This document shows positions 8,655-15,775 of a stretch of DNA of 49,485 bases, piece by piece (within the stretch, counting starts at the first letter, position 1; every line of letters starts with the position of its first letter). The notes beneath the pieces are model-generated. The model did no database searches. It worked only from the letters and a program-made list of their open reading frames with translations, and had not been told where the DNA came from. The position numbers and the translations under genes were made by a program. The DNA comes from Candidatus Magasanikbacteria bacterium RIFCSPHIGHO2_02_FULL_48_18. Its GTDB lineage: Bacteria > Patescibacteriota > Patescibacteriia > Magasanikbacterales > UBA922. Location of the stretch: positions 1-49,485 of the forward strand of contig MFQC01000004.1 of NCBI GenBank assembly GCA_001784285.1. Direction: 5' to 3'.

Positions 8655-10766
8655 ATGCCAAAACAGCGAACCACAAAAGGAAGAATTCCCATTGTCAAAA
8701 CGCAAGCGCCAAAACAAACCGGCGAATACAGCGCAAAAAATATTACCGTCCTTGAAGGATTGGATGCCGTTCGAAAACGACCGGGCATGTATATCGGTTC
8801 GACCGGAAGCCGCGGATTGCATCACATGATTTGGGAAGTGGTGGACAATGCCTTCGACGAGGCCATGGCCGGCTATTGCACGCATATTACCCTGCGGCTC
8901 CTTCCCGGCCATTGGATTTCCGTTGCCGATAACGGGCGCGGCATCCCCGTTGATATGCACCCAAAAAAAAAGGTGAGCGCGCTTGAAGTGGTCATGACGC
9001 AACTCCACGCGGGAGGAAAATTTGGCGATGGCGGCTATAAAGTTTCCGGCGGACTCCATGGGGTTGGCGTGTCCGTCGTGAACGCGCTTTCAACCGACGT
9101 GCGCGCGGAAGTGCATCGAGAAGGAAAAATCTGGGTGCAAGAATACAAAAATGGCGGAAAACCAAAAACAAAAATAAAAGCCATCGGCAAAACCAAAACA
9201 ACAGGGACGACGATTTCTTTCCATGCCGATCCTGCCGTATTTGAAAATCTCAATTTTCACTGGAAAACCATTATTGACCACCTCCGACAGCAAGCCTACC
9301 TCACCAAAGGCGTCCATATCGCCATTATTGACGAACGGCCCGAAGAAGAAAAAGCATCCGACGATTCGGCGGTGCCTTTCCCAAACGCGGCCTACCAATT
9401 CTATTTTGAAGGAGGCATCGCAAGCTACGTCAAACACATCAACAAAAATAAAGAAATGAAACATGACACCGTGTTTTACGCGGAAAAAGAAAGCGACGGC
9501 GTTTTGGTGGAAGTGGCGCTCCAGTATACCAATGATTACTCTGAATCCTTATTTGCGTTTGCAAACAACATTATCAATCCGGACGGGGGCATGCATGTGG
9601 CAGGGTTTCGCGCCGCGCTCACGAGAACCCTCAATGCCTATGCCCGAAACAAAAACATTCTCAAAGAAAAAGATGCCAACCTTTCCGGAGAAGACGTCCG
9701 CGAAGGGCTGACCGCCATCATTTCAGTCAAAATTCCAGATCCGCAATTTGAAGGACAAACCAAATCCAAATTGGGAAATCCGGAAGTCAAAACCGCAGTC
9801 GAAGCGGTGTTTGGCGATTCGTTCATGATCTTTCTGGAAGAGCACCCCCGAGACGCGGAAGGCATTATCGGCAAATGTTTGCTGGCGGCAAAAGCGCGCC
9901 AAGCGGCAAAAATCGCGCGAGACACGGTTCTTAGAAAAAGCGCGCTCGAAGGATTTACGCTTCCCGGAAAACTGGCCGATTGCTCCAGTAAAAACACCGA
10001 AGAATGCGAGCTCTATATTGTCGAGGGAGACTCGGCCGGAGGCTCGGCAAAACAAGGACGCGATCGAAACACGCAAGCCATCCTTCCTCTGCGCGGAAAA
10101 GTCCTCAATGTGGAACGCGCGCGGCTTGATAAAATTTTGACAAACAATGAATTGAAATCACTCATCATTGCGCTTGGCACGAACGTGGGAGAAATGTTTG
10201 ACGCAAGCAAGCTCCGGTATGACCGCATCATCATTATGACCGATGCGGACGTTGACGGATCACACATCCGGACCCTGCTTCTCACATTATTTTTCCGCTA
10301 TTTTCCCTCACTGATCTACGAAGGGCACATTTATATTGCTCAGCCGCCCTTGTTTAGCATCAAATCAGGCAAAGACATCGCCTGGCTCTACAATGAAGAA
10401 GCGCTCGACGCGTACAAAAAGAAACACGGGGTGACTGATGAAGATATCATTGTAACCGAACAAGATGCCGAAGAAGAAACAGAGAATGAAAAAAGTCAAA
10501 AGTCAAAGACCAAAGGCCTGCCTGCCGGCAAGGCAAGTCAAAAATTAAAATTGAACATTCAGCGCTACAAAGGTTTGGGAGAAATGAATCCCGAACAATT
10601 GTGGGAAACCACTATGAACCCAAAAACCCGCGTCATGAAAAAAGTGACCATAGAAGACGGAGAAAAAGCAAGCGAAATTTTTGATATCCTCATGGGAAGC
10701 GAAGTTGCGCCGCGAAAAAAATTTATTCAAACTCACGCCAAAAGCGTCAAAAATCTTGATATTTAA
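8655..10766 (+). CDS. gyrB: DNA gyrase subunit B
   Basis: Protein of 703 residues, the ATPase subunit of gyrase. GHKL ATPase motifs are visible (EVVDNAFDEAMAG, DNGRGIPVD, GGLHGVGVSVVNALS), then the transducer, and a TOPRIM domain with EGDSAGGSAKQGRD and TDADVDGSHIRTLLL. The C-terminus has QRYKGLGEMNPEQLWETTMNP. Just before QRYKGLGEMN is a Lys/Ser-rich stretch encoded by a repeat-like DNA segment at 10491-10552. The ATG at 8655 follows the promoter; upstream in-frame codons precede or overlap it. gyrA is not in the window. Gyrase and topoisomerase IV subunits are hard to separate from this half alone. Confidence 0.93.
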   Translation: MPKQRTTKGRIPIVKTQAPKQTGEYSAKNITVLEGLDAVRKRPGMYIGSTGSRGLHHMIWEVVDNAFDEAMAGYCTHITLRLLPGHWISVADNGRGIPVDMHPKKKVSALEVVMTQLHAGGKFGDGGYKVSGGLHGVGVSVVNALSTDVRAEVHREGKIWVQEYKNGGKPKTKIKAIGKTKTTGTTISFHADPAVFENLNFHWKTIIDHLRQQAYLTKGVHIAIIDERPEEEKASDDSAVPFPNAAYQFYFEGGIASYVKHINKNKEMKHDTVFYAEKESDGVLVEVALQYTNDYSESLFAFANNIINPDGGMHVAGFRAALTRTLNAYARNKNILKEKDANLSGEDVREGLTAIISVKIPDPQFEGQTKSKLGNPEVKTAVEAVFGDSFMIFLEEHPRDAEGIIGKCLLAAKARQAAKIARDTVLRKSALEGFTLPGKLADCSSKNTEECELYIVEGDSAGGSAKQGRDRNTQAILPLRGKVLNVERARLDKILTNNELKSLIIALGTNVGEMFDASKLRYDRIIIMTDADVDGSHIRTLLLTLFFRYFPSLIYEGHIYIAQPPLFSIKSGKDIAWLYNEEALDAYKKKHGVTDEDIIVTEQDAEEETENEKSQKSKTKGLPAGKASQKLKLNIQRYKGLGEMNPEQLWETTMNPKTRVMKKVTIEDGEKASEIFDILMGSEVAPRKKFIQTHAKSVKNLDI
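10491..10552 (+). repeat. Repeat-like in-frame insertion within gyrB
   Basis: The segment opens with tandem AAAGTCAAA-type units, then a palindromic core GCCTGCCTGCCGGCAAGGCA (10516-10535, centred on TGCCGGCA), then AAGTCAAAAATTAAAATTG. Both sides carry GTCAAA. It looks like an intergenic repeat unit that has settled in a variable loop of GyrB without breaking the frame. Confidence 0.55.
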
Positions 10767-10779
10767 TCGCCCTCTCCGT

Positions 10780-11163
10780 ATGTCCGAAACCGGCCCCCAA
10801 CCACATCGGTACGAATGTTCCGCCGGTGATGCTGTCCAAACCAAATACGACTGGACGCGCGCGCATCTTGAGGCGTGGCTTGAGACACAACAAGGCTGGA
10901 AGAACTCGGACGGAATCACCACCCGGCGCGCATTATTGGAACAGCTCGCAAAAAAAACCAATGGCGACCGGAATCGCCTTTCTCGCAGACAAATGCGGAC
11001 GCTTGAACAATTTCACGATTTGGCAAGAAAAATTCGAGAAACAGAGCAGGCCGCCGGCGTAACCGAAGCCGCGTGCGTAGATTTTGCCGATCTCAATGTG
11101 CTGTTGCCAAGCGACCTCAGAGGCCCGCGCGGCGGACAGGATTATCCACCGAGAGATGCTTGA
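10780..11163 (+). CDS. Small protein of unknown function
   Basis: Protein of 127 residues starting MSETGPQPHRY. It is charged, with many Arg, Glu and Gln residues and predicted helices in the middle (TRRALLEQLAKK, RQMRTLEQFHDLARKI), and has no membrane segment or recognised motif. The start at 10780 is the first ATG after gyrB ends; the longer reading runs back through gyrB. It sits between gyrB and secE, and the secE promoter overlaps its stop codon. Confidence 0.6.
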   Translation: MSETGPQPHRYECSAGDAVQTKYDWTRAHLEAWLETQQGWKNSDGITTRRALLEQLAKKTNGDRNRLSRRQMRTLEQFHDLARKIRETEQAAGVTEAACVDFADLNVLLPSDLRGPRGGQDYPPRDA

Positions 11164-11188
11164 CAAACAGACTCAAAGACCATATACT
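11160..11188 (+). promoter_or_regulatory. Promoter of secE-nusG-rplK
   Basis: TTGACA (11160-11165), exactly 17 bases, TATACT (11183-11188). The -35 overlaps the stop codon of the upstream gene. A start near 11195 leaves a leader of about 105 bases before secE. Confidence 0.8.
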
Positions 11189-11201
11189 ATTTTTATTGAA
11201 T

Positions 11202-11220
11202 CGGCCAAAGGCCGTTTTTA
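11202..11220 (+). terminator. Short terminator-like hairpin
   Basis: CGGCC (11202-11206), AAA, GGCCG (11210-11214), then TTTTTA. It can end the transcript arriving from gyrB. It begins only about seven bases after the secE start site, probably too early to stop newly initiated polymerase. Confidence 0.55.
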
Positions 11221-11243
11221 AATACAAAATTTTGTCATCAAAC

Positions 11244-11288
11244 GTCAGATATCCTGTCGGTCCGAACCAAAAAAGCCGCTTATCTGAC
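11244..11288 (+). promoter_or_regulatory. Inverted repeat in the secE leader
   Basis: GTCAGATA (11244-11251) pairs perfectly with TATCTGAC (11281-11288) across 29 bases, placing a large hairpin just upstream of the secE start (11300). It may mask the start region or bind a regulator; no known leader motif was recognised. Confidence 0.45.
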
Positions 11289-11299
11289 AGAGCGCCAGT

Positions 11300-11479
11300 A
11301 TGAAAAAATTAATTATCTATATCAAAGAATCTCTTGCGGAACTCAAAAAAGTGACTTGGCCCTCAAAAAAGCAGGTGACCAATTATTCAATCGTTGTCGT
11401 TGCCATGAGCATCGGGGTCGCGCTCTTTTTCGGCATTCTCGACTACTTCCTCAATAAGGGGCTCACCTGGCTTATTTAA
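11300..11479 (+). CDS. secE: Preprotein translocase subunit SecE
   Basis: Short protein of 59 residues, a single-pass subunit of the SecYEG channel. The amphipathic N-terminal helix carries the family signature ELKKVTWPSKKQV, followed by one membrane helix (about residues 30-50). Its length and the position directly before nusG are typical for bacterial secE. It is separated from nusG by six bases and is expressed from the promoter at 11160. Confidence 0.93.
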   Translation: MKKLIIYIKESLAELKKVTWPSKKQVTNYSIVVVAMSIGVALFFGILDYFLNKGLTWLI

Positions 11480-11485
11480 TCATCT

Positions 11486-12031
11486 ATGGCAAAACAAACC
11501 CTTGACCTGGGACGGCGGTGGTATGTTCTCCACACCTACAGCGGATACGAAGAAAACGTCAAACGCAATTTGGAACAGCGCATTGACACCTTTGACATGG
11601 GAAACAAAATTTTTTTTGTTTTGGTCCCAAAAGAAAAAAAGATAAAAATAAAAAACGGAAAACGAACCGTTATTGAAGAAAAAATCTTCCCCGGCTATGT
11701 CCTGGTGGAAATGGTGGTGACCGATGATTCCTGGTATGTCGTTCGCAATACGCCAAATGTGACGGGATTTGTCGGCTCCGGGACAACGCCAACGCCCATT
11801 GATCAAAAAGAAATCGAATCCTTGCAAAAACGCATGGGTGTCGAAGAGCCAACCCACAAAATTGATGTCCAAATAGACGATCCGGTGCGCATTATTGACG
11901 GCCCGTTCAAAAATTTTGAAGGAAAAGTAAGCAATGTTGATGAAAATCGAGGAAAAATAAAAATACTGGTCAATATGTTCGGACGAGAAACTCCAATCGA
12001 ACTCGACGCATTGCAGGTGAAAAAATTATAA
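11486..12031 (+). CDS. nusG: Transcription termination/antitermination factor NusG
   Basis: Protein of 181 residues. The N-terminal NGN domain starts RRWYVLHTYSGYEENVKRNLEQRI and includes KIFPGYVLVEM. The C-terminal KOW domain carries DDPVRIIDGPFKNFEGKVSNVDENRGKIKILVNMFGR. NusG couples RNA polymerase to the ribosome and modulates pausing. The ATG is in a CTATG context with no Shine-Dalgarno sequence. It is the middle gene of secE-nusG-rplK. Confidence 0.96.
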   Translation: MAKQTLDLGRRWYVLHTYSGYEENVKRNLEQRIDTFDMGNKIFFVLVPKEKKIKIKNGKRTVIEEKIFPGYVLVEMVVTDDSWYVVRNTPNVTGFVGSGTTPTPIDQKEIESLQKRMGVEEPTHKIDVQIDDPVRIIDGPFKNFEGKVSNVDENRGKIKILVNMFGRETPIELDALQVKKL

Positions 12032-12051
12032 CCTCGAACTAATCCATTCCT

Positions 12052-12477
12052 ATGGCCAAAAAACTCGTGACACAAATCAAACTCCAAGTAGTTGGCGGCG
12101 CGGCAAATCCTGCCCCTCCCATCGGTCCGGCGCTTGGACAGCATGGACTCAACATCCAGGATTTTTGCATGCAATTCAATAACGCCACCGCGGACAAAAA
12201 GGGAGAAGTGGTTCCGGTTGTTATCAATGTGTATGAAGATCGCACCTTTGACTTTATCACCAAAGTCGCGCCGGCAAGCGAACTCATCAAAAAAGCGGCC
12301 GGCATTCCCAAAGGATCCGGCAATCCGCTCAAAGATAAAGTAGGAAAAATCACCAAAGCGCAGGTGCGAGAAATCGCGGAAAAGAAAATGCCGGACTTGA
12401 ATGCAAACGACATTGACGCGGCAATGAACATCATTGAAGGAACCGCTCGGCAAATGGGCGTCACAGTTGAAGGATAA
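12052..12477 (+). CDS. rplK: Ribosomal protein uL11
   Basis: Protein of 141 residues, full length for uL11. The N-terminal domain has [28 protein letters not shown], and the C-terminal rRNA-binding domain has [32 protein letters not shown] and GTARQMGV. It forms part of the GTPase-associated centre. In most bacteria rplA follows directly; here a terminator and two unrelated genes intervene. Confidence 0.97.
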   Translation: MAKKLVTQIKLQVVGGAANPAPPIGPALGQHGLNIQDFCMQFNNATADKKGEVVPVVINVYEDRTFDFITKVAPASELIKKAAGIPKGSGNPLKDKVGKITKAQVREIAEKKMPDLNANDIDAAMNIIEGTARQMGVTVEG

Positions 12478-12509
12478 CAGTCGAAGAAAAACCATACGTC
12501 TCACATATC

Positions 12510-12533
12510 ACTCGCCTTTCCGGGCGAGTTTTG
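12510..12533 (+). terminator. Terminator after rplK
   Basis: ACTCGCC (12510-12516) pairs with GGGCGAGT (12522-12529) and is followed by TTTT. It ends the secE-nusG-rplK unit and separates it from ldh. Confidence 0.8.
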
Positions 12534-12540
12534 GTATACT
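12532..12540 (+). promoter_or_regulatory. Extended -10 promoter of ldh
   Basis: TGG followed directly by TATACT (12535-12540) forms an extended -10 element that overlaps the terminator tail. No convincing -35 lies upstream, which is common for extended -10 promoters. Start near 12547, 30 bases before ldh. Confidence 0.5.
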
Positions 12541-12576
12541 GAACTCCATTCCATTCATTCCGTATCAACACCCCTT

Positions 12577-13518
12577 ATGATTGGGCAAAGACCCCCCTCC
12601 TTCTCCCCCCGCGTCGCCATTATCGGCGCAGGATCTGTCGGTTCAACTGCCGCGTATGCTACTGCCATTCGCAACATCGTCTCCGATATTGTGCTCATTG
12701 ATATCAATGAACAAAAAGAAGCGGGCGAAGTCATGGATATCGCGGACGGCCTGTGTTTTATGGAAACCGGCGGCATGAAAGGCGGAGATTTTACCGACGC
12801 ACAAAATGCGGACGTCATTGTCCTCACTGCCGGCGCTCCACAAAAACCAGGAGAAACGCGCCTTGAATTGGTGGATAAAAATGTTGCGATCGTCAAAACA
12901 ATTTTTAAAAAAATCGGCAGGGTGAGCCGGTCTGCCATGGTCTTGGTTGTTGCCAATCCTGTTGACGTCCTTACCGCTCTCGTCCAAAATATCACCGGCC
13001 TCCCCCACGCCCAGGTCTTTGGATCCGGCACGACGCTTGACACGGCGCGGCTCAAAACGCATGTCGCGCGGCTTGCGCGGGTGAGCCCCCACGATGTGCA
13101 CGGCTATGTGCTCGGAGAACACGGAGATACCGAATTTGTCGCATGGAGCACGGTCACGGTTGGCGGCGTCCCCATCCAAAAATTACCATTTTTCTCGGCA
13201 TCGAGAGCAAAAAAAATTGAAGACAGCATCCGGAAAGAAGCCTACGAAATTATTCAGTGCAAAGGCGCGACATTTTTTGGAATTGGCCTCGTGATTGCGG
13301 ATATTCTCGAGGCGATATTTTACAACCAGCACAAAATTCTTCCCCTCTCAACGCAAAGCATGCACTGCGAGACGGCATCGCATGTGTGCCTCGGCACGCC
13401 GGTTGTGCTTGGACGCCGCGGCATTGAACGGCAGTGGCCGCTGTCCTTGACCGCAAAAGAAAAAAAACACATTCGCCAGTCGGCAAAAGTGCTCAGCCAG
13501 TATCTTGCCCGCATATGA
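12577..13518 (+). CDS. ldh: L-lactate dehydrogenase
   Basis: Protein of 313 residues reducing pyruvate to L-lactate with NADH, a likely fermentation end step. The Rossmann fold begins with AIIGAGSVGS and ends beta-2 at IDIN (Asp42 for NAD). APQKPGETR places Gln89 at the substrate-specificity position where malate dehydrogenases carry Arg. Asp155 and Arg158 (TTLDTARLK) and His182 (GEHGDTEF) are the catalytic and substrate-binding set. The stop codon overlaps the next gene (ATGA). Its position between rplK and rplA is unusual. Confidence 0.93.
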   Translation: MIGQRPPSFSPRVAIIGAGSVGSTAAYATAIRNIVSDIVLIDINEQKEAGEVMDIADGLCFMETGGMKGGDFTDAQNADVIVLTAGAPQKPGETRLELVDKNVAIVKTIFKKIGRVSRSAMVLVVANPVDVLTALVQNITGLPHAQVFGSGTTLDTARLKTHVARLARVSPHDVHGYVLGEHGDTEFVAWSTVTVGGVPIQKLPFFSASRAKKIEDSIRKEAYEIIQCKGATFFGIGLVIADILEAIFYNQHKILPLSTQSMHCETASHVCLGTPVVLGRRGIERQWPLSLTAKEKKHIRQSAKVLSQYLARI

Positions 13519-14384
13519 CGCGCCGTCTGACCATTGTCCTCTTTGTCTTTGCTGTGCTTTTGATTGGCGCGGGGTGTAACAATGGCGCGCGTCCTGATGG
13601 CGCCGAGCCGTCGCAAACACAAAATACATCTACCCAAAAAATTGTCAAAAAACCGGCAGAGCCATCTTTCACAGAACAAGCGTACGCGTTCTGCGAACAG
13701 CAAGGAAACACGGTCGTGATTTATTTTGATTCCAAAACGCGGCAAAATAATGTCTTTTGCGTTTTTCCAAACCAGACGGCATGCGATATTTTTGCGTTTG
13801 CCCATGGAGCATGCGCCGAAGAAAACGCGATTGCATTCCAAAAAGAAGACGAACTCCTGCTCCAGCAGATTCGCACGTGCACCATAGACGACCCGCCGGT
13901 GTGCGGGGTGGACGGACACAACTACGCCAATCACTGCATTGCCGAATTGCAACAAATCGGCATTCTTCATGAAGGACTCTGCACGCCAAACGAACAAAGC
14001 ACGCCCGCTCTTGTCCCCAAACCGTCGTCTCCCATAGCGCTTGCGCCAAAAAAATCAATACAAACAAGTACGTCCGGACTCACAGAGGAAGAAGAACAGG
14101 AAATCATCGAAGAACAAAATATCGCATGGCTGTCGTTTGTGATGACGCTCCTTCAATCCGAACCGCCAAAAACGCCGCGAGCATCTCTCGAAGAATGCAC
14201 CTATGCAACCTCGACGGTCTATTACCAATCCGGCGGCTGTGCCACATGTCTCAACACGCTGTATAATGCAAAAGGACAAATTGAGTGCTACCCGAACCAT
14301 GAAATGGGCGGCGCTTGCCCCGCGTTCTTCAGCCTCGCCGCCCGAGGACCGCACTGCTCTCTCTTGTGGAAGGACCCCCGCTGA
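13515..14384 (+). CDS. Lipoprotein with DUF333 and Kazal-type domains
   Basis: Protein of 289 residues. A type II signal peptide ends in LIGAG-Cys21, indicating a lipid-anchored surface protein. Residues about 59-100 match DUF333 (AYAFCEQQGNTV, VFCVFPNQTACDIFAFAHGAC). Residues about 122-156 match a Kazal serine-protease-inhibitor fold (PPVCGVDGHNYANHC, with Cys at 122, 130, 141 and 156). A Pro/Ser linker and an acidic helix lead to a third cysteine-rich module with six or more Cys near the C-terminus. The start codon overlaps the ldh stop (ATGA), so the two are co-transcribed. Protease inhibition is inferred from fold only. Confidence 0.8.
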   Translation: MTRRLTIVLFVFAVLLIGAGCNNGARPDGAEPSQTQNTSTQKIVKKPAEPSFTEQAYAFCEQQGNTVVIYFDSKTRQNNVFCVFPNQTACDIFAFAHGACAEENAIAFQKEDELLLQQIRTCTIDDPPVCGVDGHNYANHCIAELQQIGILHEGLCTPNEQSTPALVPKPSSPIALAPKKSIQTSTSGLTEEEEQEIIEEQNIAWLSFVMTLLQSEPPKTPRASLEECTYATSTVYYQSGGCATCLNTLYNAKGQIECYPNHEMGGACPAFFSLAARGPHCSLLWKDPR

Positions 14385-14425
14385 GTGAACTCAGCGAACA
14401 GGAAAAACACGAACAGGGAAAAACC

Positions 14426-14454
14426 TTGACAAAACCCAAATAATTTCGTATCCT
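14426..14454 (+). promoter_or_regulatory. Promoter of rplA
   Basis: TTGACA (14426-14431), 17-base spacer, TATCCT (14449-14454). Start near 14461, giving a leader of about 64 bases that contains the L1 binding-site mimic. Confidence 0.75.
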
Positions 14455-14475
14455 CGTGTCACATTATTATTCTCT

Positions 14476-14510
14476 GTGGGACCCCGATATCTATCAGGGG
14501 CTTGTACCAC
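14476..14510 (+). promoter_or_regulatory. L1 autoregulatory leader (23S rRNA mimic)
   Basis: GTGGGA (14476-14481), CCCC, an 11-base loop, GGGG (14497-14500), then CTTGTACCAC (14501-14510). GTGG pairs with CCAC and CCCC with GGGG, leaving the asymmetric internal loop GA opposite CTTGTA. The 23S rRNA L1 site has the same core (GUGGGA, stem, CUUG...ACCAC). The element ends 14 bases before the rplA ATG, so L1 binding would block its own translation. Confidence 0.85.
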
Positions 14511-14524
14511 GTCACCTATTCTCT

Positions 14525-15202
14525 ATGGGAAAACGCATGCAGGAGCTCAAAACCAAAGTAGACAAAAAGAAAATCTACGCCCTTTCCGAAGCAATCCAGC
14601 TCGTCAAAGCAACGAGCACCGTCAAATTTGACGCATCTGTCGAGGTCCACGCGCGCCTTGGTATTGATCCCAAAAAATCGGACCAGCAAATCCGCGCGAC
14701 TGCGGCCTTGCCGCATGGCACCGGAAAAACAAAAACAGTGGCCGCGTTTGTAGGGCCAAATGATGAAAAATCAGCAAAACAAGCCGGCGCTGATTTTATT
14801 TTTGGCGAAGAAGATATTAAAAAAATCAAAGACACGGGAAAAATTGAATTTGACATCGCGGTCGCAACACCGGAAATGATGCCGAAGATGGCGGTTGCCG
14901 CGCGCGTGCTTGGGCCAAAAGGACTTATGCCCAACCCCAAAACCGGGACCGTGGACGCCAATGTGGAAAAAATGATCCGAGAACTGAAAAAAGGGAAAGT
15001 GGCATTTAAAAATGATGATACCAGCAATGTGCATTTGTCTATCGGAAAAGTGAGCTTCAGCGACGCACAACTTGCAGAAAATTTCACCGCGTTTCTTGAT
15101 GTCTTAAAGAAGGCAAAGCCAACGACCGCAAAAGGAACCTATATCAAACACCTTTTCCTCACAACCAGCATGGGGCCAAGCATCCGGGTGGAAATCGCGT
15201 AA
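14525..15202 (+). CDS. rplA: Ribosomal protein uL1
   Basis: Protein of 225 residues. The family core is visible: SVEVHARLGIDPKKSDQQIRATAALPHGTGK, GADFIFGEEDI, DIAVATPEMMPKM, VLGPKGLMPNPKTGTV, and the C-terminal TSMGPSIRVEI. It forms the L1 stalk at the ribosomal E site and usually represses its own mRNA. The start at 14525 (MGKRMQEL) follows the L1 leader; the longer reading would translate through the leader hairpin. uL1 is missing in some Parcubacteria lineages, so its presence helps place the genome. Confidence 0.96.
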   Translation: MGKRMQELKTKVDKKKIYALSEAIQLVKATSTVKFDASVEVHARLGIDPKKSDQQIRATAALPHGTGKTKTVAAFVGPNDEKSAKQAGADFIFGEEDIKKIKDTGKIEFDIAVATPEMMPKMAVAARVLGPKGLMPNPKTGTVDANVEKMIRELKKGKVAFKNDDTSNVHLSIGKVSFSDAQLAENFTAFLDVLKKAKPTTAKGTYIKHLFLTTSMGPSIRVEIA

Positions 15203-15216
15203 AAAATCAATACATC

Positions 15217-15251
15217 AATAATCACCGGCTTCATACCGGTGATTATTTTGT
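15217..15251. terminator. Bidirectional terminator rplA / DNPH1-like gene
   Basis: A 12-bp perfect stem (15217-15228 with 15236-15247) around a 7-base loop, with A- and T-rich flanks on both sides. The stop codon of the minus-strand gene lies inside the stem. Confidence 0.8.
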
Positions 15252-15656
15252 TATGAAATATTCTTCCAATACCGCCGCAAGACTTGCGTCATCATGATAC
15301 ATCCGCAAAGTCAGATTGGTATTGCCCGAAATCATGCCGGACACTCGATAATCATCATCGCCATAGTGAAGACAAAGAATCTTTTTTCCCAGCCGCGATG
15401 CTTGGCCCACAAGATACCCGACGCCCAAGCTGGGCGTTGTCACGTCGGCCACGATAACGTCGCTCTTTTCCATTCGCTCCAATTCACGAGCATGAACCTC
15501 TTCAACGGAAATGGCTGTCTCCCCATGCCGAGGCATATCGTTTGCGACGTGGTCTGAAAACACCGTGCCATGGGTTTTCAGAAGCGATACAATCGTCTGG
15601 TAATTCCGCTGATGTTCTCGCCCCCCTCGAATCGCGGCGGTAAAAAAAATATTCAT
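15243..15656 (-). CDS. DNPH1/nucleoside deoxyribosyltransferase-like protein
   Basis: Protein of 137 residues resembling 2'-deoxynucleoside 5'-phosphate N-hydrolase (DNPH1/Rcl). Matching elements are IFFTAAIRGGRE at the N-terminus, DHVAND, EVHARELERMEKSDVIVADVT and TTPSLGVGY. In DNPH1 the residue after GVGY is the catalytic Glu; here it is Leu82 (GVGYLVGQ). The fold is therefore supported but the usual hydrolase activity is doubtful. The start at 15656 is the first ATG giving the family N-terminus; the longer reading passes through a repeat. It follows a TrmB-family gene and sits by nucleotide-metabolism genes. Confidence 0.75.
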   Translation of the reverse strand: MNIFFTAAIRGGREHQRNYQTIVSLLKTHGTVFSDHVANDMPRHGETAISVEEVHARELERMEKSDVIVADVTTPSLGVGYLVGQASRLGKKILCLHYGDDDYRVSGMISGNTNLTLRMYHDDASLAAVLEEYFITK

Positions 15657-15660
15657 AATA

Positions 15661-15775
15661 TATGTGCGAACATACGAAAGGTACGAAAATACGAAATATC
15701 TGCTACCCTTTTCGTACTTTCGTATATTTCGTATTTTCGTACATATCTTTTTTCGTACTGTTCGTCGTTTCGTAC
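15661..15775. repeat. Degenerate TACGAAA repeat cluster
   Basis: Interspersed copies of (G/A)TACGAAA and its complement TTTCGTA(C/T), at least ten in about 115 bases, arranged partly as an inverted repeat around 15705. It separates the DNPH1-like gene from the TrmB-family gene, and the last residues of the TrmB protein are encoded by it. Units are too short and variable for a CRISPR array. Confidence 0.7.

Noticed and set aside
15661-15775. Possible CRISPR array
   Set aside because: Units are only about 7-9 bases, variable, partly inverted and without regular spacers; no cas genes are present.
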